Positions 52,643 to 63,086 of a DNA stretch of 64,000 bases are shown piece by piece. Under the pieces are notes generated by a model. The model was given only the letters and a program-made list of their open reading frames with translations, was not told where the DNA came from and did not search any database. How positions within the stretch are numbered: the stretch's first letter is position 1; every line of letters begins with the position of its first letter. Source of the stretch: Dimorphilus gyrociliatus (taxonomy: Eukaryota > Annelida > Polychaeta > Dinophilidae); the NCBI GenBank assembly GCA_904063045.1, contig CAJFCJ010000020.1:1232916-1296915 (forward strand). The letters are read 5' to 3'. A program made the translations under genes and the position numbers.

Positions 52643-52853
52643 ATGGCGGCTCAAGTATATTTAAATGACTGGGATAATAAATTGCAGCAGACCAGGTTAC
52701 CTGCTTTGTGAAAATATTCCCGTTCATAAAACTAGTAAAACTGATCTCAAAATTCATTATTACTATCAAGTTTTCATTAGTTTTCATTTAGTAACAAAAG
52801 AGGATGTGACAGAGAGAAAGAGAGGATGTGAATGTCTATCACACAATAGATAG
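52643..52853 (+). CDS. possible tiny two-exon gene (41 residues)
   Basis: ATG at 52643 in a GC-rich context opens MAAQVYLNDWDNKLQQT, then a donor at 52696. With the acceptor at 52779-52780 the frame continues SFHLVTKEDVTERKRGCECL to a TAG at 52851-52853. AATAAA follows at 52906-52911 on the same strand, which supports a short plus-strand transcript. A second acceptor 12 nt further gives another frame. No family recognised; no signal peptide or membrane segment. Coding status is unproven. Confidence 0.3.
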
Positions 52854-52977
52854 ATTAATGAGAAACTTGTAATGAATTTTTAATAATAATTCCAATTTAT
52901 TTGTTAATAAAGAAACATATAAGGAGACTTTATAGGGAATAATAGTTATTATTTTACTTAATATAGTTAATATGTAT

Positions 52978-53991
52978 TTAATTGTATTCTTCTTCTGCTT
53001 TATGCAATCGCTCAAAAAATTGACGTTTCGCTTCCTCGACAGCTTCCTTTACTTCTTCATCTTCCAACCACGAATAGAATATATTACATCGAACAGTAGC
53101 CGTAGAAGTAGGGTCACGTTTATTTACGATTGATTGATATAATAATCGAAAGAGAATAGCAAATGTAAAGTCTCCAATGCTTAGTAGAATTGTTATAAAG
53201 TTAACCATGAAGAAATTGTAAGTGACTGATTCCCTTAAAGGTTGAGAACAACCTTCTTTATAGAGTGATAAATGTTTTTTATAATCATATAGGGAAGTAG
53301 ACGTTTCTACGTTTTCACTAATACATGGACGCGGAGACTTAGTACTACAACAACTAAATGGGACGTTCTTATTATTCATTAAATAGTTCTCCTGAATTTT
53401 GTTGTTAGCAATACTTTTCGGATTAATCCAATTAGTCCTAAACCAATCAGAATAAGTTCTAGAGCCACAACATCTAAAAAGTATTTGCATTTCGTCAAGT
53501 TGTAATTTAATAGTCGGTTCCCTGTCGTAGTTATGCATAGCATTATAGAGATTATGGCGAAAATCTTCAATAGTTGGAATAAAGAAAAGGTATTTCGCAG
53601 TTATAATTGAAACTCCGAAATGAAATGCCCATGTTAAAGTTGTTAGAAAGAAATGTAATAAAACCATTGTTTTTACTCTCCCTCTTGTTGAAGGAGTTAT
53701 AAAAATCAAGGCTAAAACAAATGTAAAAGAATTGACAATAACACCTAAAAGGGAGCTTGTAACATATAATTTAACAACGATTGATGTATTTGTTGTTAGA
53801 AATTCGGAAAATCTACTATGCTTAAATAAAATATATGTACCATGAACTAATCCAAAAATACTGATAATTATTAATAGTTTTGTTGAAACCAACAAAATCC
53901 TACACCATTTTGTACGTTTTTCCTCTGTAAATTTTAAATAGCAATTAGAATTCGATGAATGGTCTTTATTTAAGTAATCGTTTTCCTCCAT
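52978..53991 (-). CDS. peripherin-2/ROM1-like tetraspanin
   Basis: Intronless 337-residue tetraspanin with four membrane helices (about residues 30-55, 72-97, 108-130 and 255-280) and a large second extracellular loop. The loop has the peripherin-type signature: RCCGSRTYSDWF, NWI, and VPFSCCSTKSPRPCI, the last nearly identical to vertebrate PRPH2 (VPFSCC..SSPRPCI). In vertebrates PRPH2/ROM1 shape photoreceptor disc rims; invertebrate members are poorly characterised. The C-terminal tail is acidic and helical (SWLEDEEVKEAVEEAKRQFF). Orthology to PRPH2 rather than another loop-rich tetraspanin is inferred from these motifs. Confidence 0.82.
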   Translation of the reverse strand: MEENDYLNKDHSSNSNCYLKFTEEKRTKWCRILLVSTKLLIIISIFGLVHGTYILFKHSRFSEFLTTNTSIVVKLYVTSSLLGVIVNSFTFVLALIFITPSTRGRVKTMVLLHFFLTTLTWAFHFGVSIITAKYLFFIPTIEDFRHNLYNAMHNYDREPTIKLQLDEMQILFRCCGSRTYSDWFRTNWINPKSIANNKIQENYLMNNKNVPFSCCSTKSPRPCISENVETSTSLYDYKKHLSLYKEGCSQPLRESVTYNFFMVNFITILLSIGDFTFAILFRLLYQSIVNKRDPTSTATVRCNIFYSWLEDEEVKEAVEEAKRQFFERLHKAEEEYN

Positions 53992-54901
53992 CGTTCCTTT
54001 GTAATTCGCAGAGATAATTAATGAAAACTATTACTTTTTTATATAGATTTAGGCTGAATTAAGCTTAAATTTATTTATTATTTTTTAAATATTTATATTA
54101 TTATATTATTAAAAATAATAAGAAAGCGTTTTTATATTTTTTGGAAAAAGTTAAAGTGTTGAAAAATAATTTAAATTTCCTTGTACAACTAATAACCGAA
54201 TTATCCGAAATATTGATCACTTTGAGTGCCAATTTTCGATCGTTACTTTTTGAATTGAACTCACTTGTTTACTAGCTGGTTTTTTCTTAATTAAATAGGA
54301 TTCTTCGTTTTTCTTATCTTAATATATTAGTTAATGAATTTGAATACTTTTGAGTATTTTATTTGTAAACGTTAACTACCTACCATACGTCAAGGTACAA
54401 TTTTCTCAGAATGTACAATATCAAATTGAAATAATTTCATGGAGTTCTTACATGGTGTACTTCCTATATTTGTTATTCTACATCAACTAAAGAATCTTTT
54501 ATGTAAAAGAATACGATAACGAATAATAAGAGCTATGAGATTATTCTACTGGCTTTCGCTTAAGAAATATTGAGCTCTAGATCTCATGGAAAAATAGTAA
54601 TGAGGAGAAAGAATCCATGTACTTTCATTTGAAACTCAATTAGTGCTTCAGATAACAAACTAATATGAAAGCTAAAGGGTAATTTTTCATTACAAGTCAT
54701 CATTCGAAGGGAACAAGGTGGAACTATAGTAATTAAATGTAGTATCCAGGTTAGGGTTGTGACAGGTAGCCGCGCTATTTTCTCGGTATGTAGATTTATC
54801 ACAGAAAACTTCCGGCTGGAAATGGAGACGGGCGAACACGCAAGGTAGTGACAAAAACATCGTTAATAAATGAATTTAATTGTTCTATTTGCAATTATTG
54901 A
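53992..54901. other. divergent spacer with ETS-like site and short uORF
   Basis: About 900 bp, AT-rich. ACTTCCGG at 54808-54815 is an ETS-type core. Just downstream, ATG at 54822 opens an eight-codon frame ending in TAG (54846-54848), which would be an upstream ORF in the ELAV-like mRNA if transcription starts near the ETS site. No other gene is seen. Confidence 0.4.
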
Positions 54902-56032
54902 ATGGTGACAGTTGAACAAATTTGTCGCAATCGGATAATACGGTTTTAAATGGCCAACCTTCTGATATTTTATTGACATACGCGTATTTTTTTGTGTATT
55001 TCTGTAATCGAATCGATTTTTATTTTAATCTGCAAAAGTTGAGTCATGTATTGAAAAACGTTTTACTTAATTTGTGTTTGGTCTTTAATTATTTTTTTTT
55101 TATATGTAATAACGGCGAAATTTTTCATTTTTTTTTAAAGCCCACAAGTCAATCTAATTGTCAACTACCTTCCTCAAACACTAGCCGACAGCGAACTCGC
55201 CGAAATATTTTCTACAGTTGGCCCACTTCGAAACTGCAAAATCGTACGTGACCGCAAAACAAACTTAAGCTTTGGTTTCGGTTTTGTTGAATACGGTAAT
55301 CCTCAACATGCTAGTCAGGCGATTAATCGTCTTAATGGGTTGGCTCTGAAGAACAAACGTATTAAAGTTGCTTATTCTAGGCCGTCTGGCGAAAAATCTG
55401 GGAATTTGTATGTTAAAGGATTCCCAAAGCAGTGGGGTGAAGATAACCTAATCTCTCTCTTCCAACAATTCGGAAGTATAGTGCAATGTCGCATCCTAAG
55501 AGAGAAGTCTGGATCGAGTAAAGCTACAGCCTTTGTTTTGTACGATAAATATTCAAGCGCTCAACAAGCCATAGAAAGTTTAAATAATTTGCAATTAGAT
55601 GCATCTTGTGAGAGTCTGTGTGTCAAACTAGCACAAGATATAAATGAAAAAAGAGAAAAGAACGAGATGCTCAATAACTACAACAGACCAACACCTAGTC
55701 CTCTTATGCGTCAACTTAAAGCAAATTATCGCTATAATCCATTTCCGGCAAAAACTCAACCTGCGCCGGTCCCACAGCCACCGCCCCCTTGTTTATTCGT
55801 TTATAATATTGGACCGTATTACAATGAAACCGCTCTTATACAGTTATTTAGTAACTACGGAAACGTATTAAATTCGAATGTAATTAGGGAAGCAGGAACT
55901 GGAAAATCCAAAGGTTACGGATTTGTAACAATGTCGGATTATCAACAGGCCGTGCAAGCAATTCAAGCTCTGAACGGATATACCATTTATGATAAACCCC
56001 TACAGGTTTCATTTAAAACTGATAAATACTAA
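54902..56032 (+). CDS. ELAV/Hu-like RNA-binding protein, three RRMs
   Basis: Three-RRM protein of the ELAV/Hu family, which binds U-rich mRNA to control splicing and stability. The last exon, 55141-56032, holds all three RRMs: RRM1 with NLIVNYLPQTL and SFGFGFVEY; RRM2 with NLYVKGFPKQW and KATAFVLYDK; RRM3 with CLFVYNIGPYY, KGYGFVTM and LQVSFKTDK, the typical ELAV ending. The hinge before RRM3 is Pro-rich. The best 5' exon is 54902-54942 (MVTVEQICRNRII), which joins in phase to give 310 residues; the start is uncertain. Classic ELAV genes have several introns within the RRMs; this one has none, so a retroposed copy is possible. RRM1 is more divergent than RRM3. Confidence 0.85.
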
Positions 56033-56058
56033 GTTGTTATAATTATTAGTGTATAATT

Positions 56059-57605
56059 TTATTCATCATCGTCGTCCTCTGGCTCATTGTCGACGTTATC
56101 TAGAATGTCAATAAATTTCTTGCATTTAGTCATTAACACTTCGATGGCTTGACAAATTAGGTCATAGACAGGTAAACAACCCGTTGATTCAACGTTAACT
56201 GTAGATTAGAGAATATAATAATGCGTGAAAATTTTTTTTTTGGAATTATTAATAATGAAGACTTACAAATAAAGTGATCGCGAATACGAGATAATTGTAC
56301 GTGGTTCTTTAAATCTTCGTGGCGTAGTACTTCTCTACTGCAGTTGTCTCTTCGAGCGTCTTTAACGTACGCTTCGCCAGTTTGATCTGTCATTTGGTAA
56401 TTAAGTTAACAAATAGAATGCATCTTTCGAAAATTATTACCATTTATTCCAATGACCCCATTAGCGAAACATTTTTTCAACATCTTTGCTAATTCTCCTT
56501 TTATTGGCTCTAACAATGAAATATCAGGTAGGAGTCGATAGGTTGCCGTGGCTAAGGGAAATTTGTATTCCTTAGTTTTAGAGCTAAAATGCATAATATT
56601 TATCAGCTTACCGACGGGAGAAAATTTAGCATGAGTTTTTCCCAAACCTTTAAAGCAATACATTTGAAGATCTATCTCCTGCCCAGGTCTTAACTTAGCA
56701 ATTAAAATGTCGTTGTGAACCGGATGAATATCTCCCTTCTTAAACTGCATATAAATAATAGTAATTATAACCCTTACAAGCCGAAATCAATATATGAGCT
56801 ACCATGTTCGCCTGATTTCCCAGAGGTTTCCATTTAAAGTCTGCTGTTGTAACTAAAAGTAACCACTTATTGAACAATTGACTTGTGTAACATATTACAA
56901 TATAATTTACCTTTATGATTATTATATAAATGATCAGGATCACTAGTTTCTCCACTAGAATCTGATTTACGTGTACACTTTACTTTTAAATTAAATTGAA
57001 TTGAGTCGTGTTCAGTGGGTTCTGTGTCATCTGCGCTTCGATATTCAAACATTCTTGGATCGGCTTTTATTGGAATTAAACCTATTCTGTGAGCTAAGAC
57101 TTCGTCTTGTATCAAAGATGTGTTGTTGAGGATGCACACCCTATCTATTGCCATTGTAGGAACTTCACTGAGTAAAATTCTTCTAAATGCATTCGCTACA
57201 GAGCAATCAATGTGTACCATGTCAAATTCGATATCATTACCATTATTACTGATTTCTTTAATATCTATTTGGAAATTCTGTAAAATTTTCTCTAATTAAC
57301 AAAATATTATTCAAGTGAAAAATAATGATCAAACTTTTTGAAATTTTTTTAAACTCCATGCATCGTCGTAGTCGTGATAACTTCCAGGAAAATCGCTTGT
57401 TTGTGGCTGTAAAAAACCATGTGTTGATCGATAATTGATGAAACTTACGAAAAGTGTATTAGTCTTGAAATAAATAGAACACAAGGAAGAATCTATGATA
57501 TTTCTATTGAATTATAAATTTCTCAGAACAAAATCTTACATGAGAGACCCCGTATTCACCAAGTATAACTTTGTTTCGCATATCTTCAATATTTTTTTTC
57601 GCCAT
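56059..57605 (-). CDS. POLR1C: RNA polymerase I and III subunit RPAC1 (AC40)
   Basis: Alpha-like assembly subunit shared by Pol I and Pol III. Exons on the minus strand: 57605-57540, 57406-57335, 57277-56911, 56852-56803, 56744-56612, 56551-56441, 56386-56267, 56198-56059; 352 residues (human 346). Blocks: [108 protein letters not shown] and an acidic C terminus. The intron 56611-56552 is 60 nt, a multiple of three, with no stop, so retention would add 20 residues; the conserved FSPVATA junction shows it is normally removed. The stop lies 26 bp from the stop of the convergent ELAV-like gene. Confidence 0.96.
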
Positions 57606-58339
57606 TTTTACAGCGTGGTTCAGTGTCCCAAACCGTTCAAGTTATATCAAACGTAAATAGTTCTAAATTCGAATTTTGCTTTCAAGATAATATTCTTTCT
57701 TATGAATTTTTATTATTTATTTTTGTAAAATATATTCTTGCGAATTTAATATGCGCTATTAGGATCATGTAGGGAAGGATTAATTGGATTAATTAAGTTA
57801 ATCCAGAGATTTTGTCAAATAATGTATCTAATATAATATTGTATCAAATGTTTAAAATTGAATTTTTTATCAATTATACATAATTAAATATTACTATTCT
57901 TTTCAATTTGGCTTAATACTTTTGCTAATTTGAATACTTAATTTAAAAGAGTTACTACGTTTTGTAGACACCAGCTGCATCATAAACGTATTAAGTCTCT
58001 AAGCAACTTTTGCTACATCCTAAGATATTACTCGCTCCCATTGGAATTTGGATTGTAAACGCACGATAATAGTATCAGGTTTCATTATCTGTGTTCTTAC
58101 AAGTTAATGACATTTCCGGTTAAGTGCTTATTAGAGAAAGGCTAAGGTTATTTGACAATAAGAAAAGCCTTTCTTTTCTAATAATTTTCCTGTTTTGCTA
58201 CTTTCATATTGTTTGTAAAAAGTAAATTGTATTTTGTAAAAACTGAATATGCATTTCATAACTCAGGCCACTTTGGATAAATTGTAACAAACTTTAAACT
58301 GATTAGACGTACTGTCAAGTGTAGTTAATTTATATAATT
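57606..58339. other. spacer between MMP 3' end and POLR1C promoter
   Basis: AT-rich, about 730 bp. One ETS-like ATTTCCGGT lies at 58112-58120. No coding region found. Confidence 0.45.
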
Positions 58340-59941
58340 TTAACAGCCGAACCACCAGGATCCTGTATCTCTTGCGAACCAGGGCTGTGTACGGAATTTG
58401 TTTTCATCGAATCTGTAGTATTCTTGATTTGTAAAAAAGTAATGATAGCCAGAGTTTAACTGGAAAACGGCGTCAACCTTTTCGGGAAGACCCCTCCAAT
58501 CAGTAAGACGTTTAGGATAGTTGTTTGCAACTTTTCCTCTTTTGAATAAATATTTATAAATGTTATTGTCCTTAATAAAGTACAAATGATCATCTTCGGA
58601 ATATATGAAGGCTGCGTCGACGTTATTTGGAATTCCAAGGAAGTCGTCAGATCCAATAATCTTAGGTGAGTCTGGCTTCATATTGAATCCTTCGAACTCC
58701 CAGAATTTATCACCTTTAAAGAAATAGGTTGTATCTGTTTTCTCATAATAAAATGAGGCGTCTAGATTTCCTGGTAAGCCTTTCCAGTTGTCTGAGATCT
58801 TTTTCGGATTTTCGAAGTAATAGACAGATATTGTCCAATAATAATTTCCTTTAAATGCATATATAGAGTCATCATAAGCTTGCAAGATCGTATCAATTTT
58901 AGCGTCTTGACAAACATCTGCTGGCGTGTCTGGTGCTTCAGGTGTTACCGGTTCAATAGTAGATGGAACTTGAGTCGGACAGGTACATGGCATGTCAGTG
59001 CTCTCACCTTCCTTTGCAGTTTTTAAAGAGACAGTTGAGGAGGGTGCTGTAGTGGTTTCAATACTAGGTTTAGTAGTTGCGTCTACTTTCTTCTCACCGT
59101 ATAAAGCTTGAATTCCTGCTATATCGTCACTATGTAATTTAAAATCAGATTGATAACCGTTAAAATAGGGTGCCATTAATGCATTTTGATTATCACTATG
59201 TTCCAGCCCTAAACTGTGTCCAAATTCATGGGCCGCGACTTGAAAGAGATTTATTCCATCGAAACTTTTATAAGTGAATTCTTCATCATTATCGAAGTGG
59301 GCATCACCTGAAAGTTTCGAGAATTGGCTTGGCAAGAACGCGTGAGCTAAAACATTACTTGGTCCATCAAAAGGATTTTCATCACCGTGTTGTCTTTTTG
59401 CAAAGAAGATAACAAGATCTACTTTGTACTCCTCCGATAGTGGTATATTGAACTTTTCTTCAAAAGTTAACTCAGTAACATCAGACCAGACTTTTAAAGC
59501 TCTTGCAATTGTTTCATGAACTTCCGTTTTTGTCATTTTGGAGGGCATCTGATTTGGACGAATATAGTATGTAAGATGTTTCTTATTCCATTTTTCACTA
59601 TGCAGAGAATAATTAAGCAGTGACTTTTTAGATTGTTTGTCAGGTAAACCACATCTTTTACCGTTCTTTATTTTATCAATTGTTTCATCATCCAATTTGC
59701 CAGTCTGTTGTAAACCAGCAAATCTTTGCATTTCTTTTAACGCAGCAATAAAATTTTCATCTTTTAGCGGATTCTTTCTATAAGAATTTGCTTCATTTGA
59801 TGGCAAATGATAGTCGTAAAACTTTTCTAAATACACTTCGGCATCGTCAAGTGAAAACTTTGATAACTTCTTTGGCGTAGGAAGGGAAGAAATGGATACA
59901 GCTAAAACAGCCATAGAAAGTGCAATGAAACTTTTTGCCAT
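58340..59941 (-). CDS. secreted matrix metalloproteinase with hemopexin domain
   Basis: Zinc endopeptidase of the MMP (M10A) family, 533 residues in one exon. Signal peptide (residues 1-19), propeptide with peptidoglycan-binding-like fold, and cysteine switch KRCGLPD in place of PRCGVPD. The catalytic domain has HEFGHSLGLEHS and the Met-turn ALMAPYF, plus calcium/zinc-binding loop DGPSNVLAHAFLP. A Thr/Pro-rich linker with a CTC motif (about 300-345) leads to a four-blade hemopexin domain closed by cysteines (DVCQDAK to the terminal GC). There is no furin RxKR site before the catalytic domain and no membrane anchor, so activation is probably extracellular. The intronless structure is unusual among its neighbours. 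Confidence 0.94.
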   Translation of the reverse strand: MAKSFIALSMAVLAVSISSLPTPKKLSKFSLDDAEVYLEKFYDYHLPSNEANSYRKNPLKDENFIAALKEMQRFAGLQQTGKLDDETIDKIKNGKRCGLPDKQSKKSLLNYSLHSEKWNKKHLTYYIRPNQMPSKMTKTEVHETIARALKVWSDVTELTFEEKFNIPLSEEYKVDLVIFFAKRQHGDENPFDGPSNVLAHAFLPSQFSKLSGDAHFDNDEEFTYKSFDGINLFQVAAHEFGHSLGLEHSDNQNALMAPYFNGYQSDFKLHSDDIAGIQALYGEKKVDATTKPSIETTTAPSSTVSLKTAKEGESTDMPCTCPTQVPSTIEPVTPEAPDTPADVCQDAKIDTILQAYDDSIYAFKGNYYWTISVYYFENPKKISDNWKGLPGNLDASFYYEKTDTTYFFKGDKFWEFEGFNMKPDSPKIIGSDDFLGIPNNVDAAFIYSEDDHLYFIKDNNIYKYLFKRGKVANNYPKRLTDWRGLPEKVDAVFQLNSGYHYFFTNQEYYRFDENKFRTQPWFARDTGSWWFGC

Positions 59942-60263
59942 TTTGCCGTCGATTTTCTCGTCGATATTTCTTGAATGAAATATGCGTAAGCGAACCCCCT
60001 TTAATAATAGCTAAAAAACTGCGTCATCAATGAATTTTCTTTGTAAGGTGAGTAATTCAAATGCATTGGCCTTCGTAAATGCATGACTAAATTGCAAGAA
60101 ATTGAATATGCCTACCTTATATTTCAAAAAACATAATATTTAGTATATTATAAAAAAAGGGGGTCAATAAACTTTTACACTTCCGTTACGACCACACACT
60201 TAAAACACAAATCGTAAGTCATCAATGGGATGAGTATTCATACGGGTATGATTTTCTTATGGC
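59942..60263. other. MMP upstream spacer
   Basis: About 320 bp between the MMP start and the stop of the next minus-strand gene. No coding region or clear promoter motif is seen. Confidence 0.45.
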
Positions 60264-61658
60264 TCAAAAGCAATTCTTGTATTTAACTTCTAAGTCCTTA
60301 TCCAAATTCGGCAATAATGAGCCAGTCATTGGACATTTGAAATAACCAGTTTTCCAAGTCCGTTGAACTGATCTAACTGAATCATGGAGTTTATAGAAAG
60401 TAGCCTCTGAATTTTGTTCATCGAATATTTTAATAGATTGTGTTTCATTAGTAGTCCTCAAGTACAACAAACTTCCGATATTAATATCATTTTCAGTAAA
60501 AAGGCTTGAATTATTAATATTTGAAACTGGGTCACAGTTAGGATTGGTGATATTGTATTTCAATCCGTTGAAACGAATGTCGCCATATGGTAAGGTAACT
60601 GATTTTTTTTCATGAAAAAAAGTAAAAGAAATAGTATTCATAGTTCTTTGAGCGTTGAAACAATTCGTTACTTGAACTTCGTTAATGGAACAAGTGGACA
60701 TAAACTTTACATTGTAGCATTGAGGCTTCTTATTTGCTGATCCTTCCGAAAACGCATAAGCTTCTTCTGACAAATTAAACGAATAAGTAAAGTGAGAAGG
60801 ATTATTATTATTGTTCTTGTCTGTAAGATTGTAAATATATGCCGCTTGTAGCCAATTCAGCTCCGATGTTATTGAGCATAAAGTAAATGATGGATGTGAG
60901 AAAAATATACCAGCTTTATATAGATATCTTCCGGAATCAATAGTATTCGATCTAGATATTGTTGAAGTCAGTATTGTAGGATTCTTTGGTGTATACGTGA
61001 ATATAAAGAGAGTTAAGGAAGCAGCAAATATATATAGAGAAGATAAAGAAAGAATAACCCTCTCCACATAAGCGCGAAAGCCTTTATCATGCTTCTGGAG
61101 ATAGTGAATAGCAACGGAAACAGCATGAAGGAAGGACCCCAATAATGCTATTACAGCTTTTATTGTTTGAAAAATGCTGAAGGGCTCATCTCGGCACATG
61201 GACAGTATAAGAGCCAGTGTTATTGCAGGGACTTCATAGATGAGGGACGTAATACCCTGAGCTAAGTCCTCACTTATAACTCCTTTTTTGGTTTCTTCTT
61301 CTCCATTGTAAAAGAAAACGAGACGAACGAGATTAATAAAATCCAAAATTGATAGGAGGGTTCCAACTGATATAATACCTACAAATGCTATTCGTAAGGC
61401 TTGTGACGGGGGACCAAAAACAAGACCCTGTCGAGCTCTTAGTACATCTCTCACTAAAAGCCAATCCGTTACTAATGAAAAAACCATATAACCTGTTGCT
61501 ATAAAGAAGAGAATTTTAGAAACAATGGGATTGTTGATTATTTGCTCAAGTTTAGAAGGTTCAGTCTCTTCTTTATTTTCCTTCTCTTCCTTTTCCAAAG
61601 CTTCTCTTTCATAATCATCAATTTCTTCTGTCAATCGTGACCACTGATTGACACGCAT
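60264..61658 (-). CDS. orphan multipass membrane protein
   Basis: One exon, 464 residues from the ATG at 61658. A charged N-terminal tail (about 45 residues, Glu/Lys-rich) leads to hydrophobic segments near residues 50-70, 88-112, 138-155, 163-187 and 197-222, so four or five membrane helices. The remaining half is a large Asn-rich extracellular or luminal domain with several cysteines and N-glycosylation sequons (NLTD, NLSE, NITN, NETQ). I do not recognise a family. An in-frame acceptor (aattcag) lies about 35 nt upstream of the ATG, so an additional 5' exon is possible. Confidence 0.6.
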   Translation of the reverse strand: MRVNQWSRLTEEIDDYEREALEKEEKENKEETEPSKLEQIINNPIVSKILFFIATGYMVFSLVTDWLLVRDVLRARQGLVFGPPSQALRIAFVGIISVGTLLSILDFINLVRLVFFYNGEEETKKGVISEDLAQGITSLIYEVPAITLALILSMCRDEPFSIFQTIKAVIALLGSFLHAVSVAIHYLQKHDKGFRAYVERVILSLSSLYIFAASLTLFIFTYTPKNPTILTSTISRSNTIDSGRYLYKAGIFFSHPSFTLCSITSELNWLQAAYIYNLTDKNNNNNPSHFTYSFNLSEEAYAFSEGSANKKPQCYNVKFMSTCSINEVQVTNCFNAQRTMNTISFTFFHEKKSVTLPYGDIRFNGLKYNITNPNCDPVSNINNSSLFTENDINIGSLLYLRTTNETQSIKIFDEQNSEATFYKLHDSVRSVQRTWKTGYFKCPMTGSLLPNLDKDLEVKYKNCF

Positions 61659-63086
61659 TGTATTAGATGGGCGTACCTTAGAAACCTGAATTACGAAAGA
61701 AAAAGCTTATCAAGTGCCACGTACCTATGGCAACTATTGATAAGAAGTAAATTGTAGTCTGGTTTTTGTCTTTTTTATTTTGTAATAATAAAAAATTGAT
61801 AACTTCTATATAATTGAAAATATAGATATGGCGAAATAGCTTGTTTATCAGTTGATAACCACTCTTAAACTTTTCATTATTAAAAACCTACATATAGAGT
61901 ATACCGTTACTCATATTCATTCTGAGTTTATTAATGTACACGATGTTAGGTGCATTTTGGGAACGGCACTTGCTTACTCAGACTTGTTTTCTCCCTTGTT
62001 CTTGCTTTAGTGAATTAATTTTACTAATTTTCCGCTTGAATGAAGGATATAAAAAAGACAGTAAATGACGCTGTTTTTTTCATTCTACGTGCACTTTGAT
62101 GTAGAGATGTTTGTTGTATGACTGTGAGTGACAGTGAGATGATGAGAGTGATAGAGAGTGAGAGAGAGATATGCTAAAATTATTTTTCTGCCTTAATATC
62201 AATATTTGTTGAAACAACACGCTCGATTTTATTAATAAACAAAAGAAAGGACTATTATATTCATATTCATTAACACTTTGGTTTTTATTTAGACTTCAAT
62301 ATATGGGAATGGTTTTTAAGCATATTCAATAGAGTTTGCAATATAACTTATTAGTAATAGGATAGTCTCTTTTAAATAAAAGAAAACTGCATTTTAGTAC
62401 TAGTTTTATTTGACTCTTTGGTCTTTTAGGTTCTAAGGGAACTGATCAGAATATTTTCCTCATCAAAATAAAATAGAAAGAAGTTTACCTAGTCTATTAA
62501 TAACTCCATTGGCAATGGGCCAAATGATGTATTACTTTTATAAGACTTTTAATAAAGCAAGTCAAATCAGATTCGTCTTGTTGAAGAAGCAGAAATAAAT
62601 TATTTAATTAATATTATTGAACAAAAGAAGAAGAAACTCAAGCAGCAAATAGAGAGTTATTTTGGAAAAAGTCACGAAATGCTTGCTTTATGACATTATT
62701 AATTAAGGTAAGACAGGAAGTGTACATGTTCCTTGTGGGGAAGCGAAATTTCAAACAAAAGGCTTTTTCTTAACAGCACGATATTTTTGGTAATGAAAGG
62801 CAAAGTGTAGATGCCATTATTACTATTACAACCATTACGCCTACTACCGTCTAACGACTTTTCTTATAATAAAGTCTCTAGTCTAAACTAGTGTCATCTA
62901 TAGTCAGCCACATGAGATTTTCTTTTTCTTTGCCAGAAGAGTTTCTTTACAATTTTTATTGTTACCAGTTTTTTGATCAATATAATAGGCCTATATTAGG
63001 AAGTTTTTAATACCGATTAGGCTTTAATCATATAGTATAAATATATTCAATTGAATAGGAATATTTACAAAATTGCACATTTGAAT
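61659..63086. other. intergenic spacer with GA-rich stretch
   Basis: About 1.4 kb without supported genes. A purine-rich run of GTGAG/GAGAGA repeats lies near 62120-62170. The rest is AT-rich; it should contain the promoters of the divergent orphan membrane protein and the chitin-deacetylase-like gene. Confidence 0.5.

Noticed and set aside
54922-55251. Longer open frame over the ELAV-like 5' region
   Set aside because: It starts from TTG, has an upstream in-frame stop and reads through the intron; the phase-consistent exon ends at 54942.
56406-56750. A continuous 114-codon frame in POLR1C
   Set aside because: It contains a 60-nt intron that happens to be open; comparison with the conserved FSPV-ATA block shows that the intron is removed.
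62120-62170. Purine-rich GTGAG/GAGAGA run as a satellite or transposon end
   Set aside because: Short, imperfect and without flanking inverted or direct repeats.
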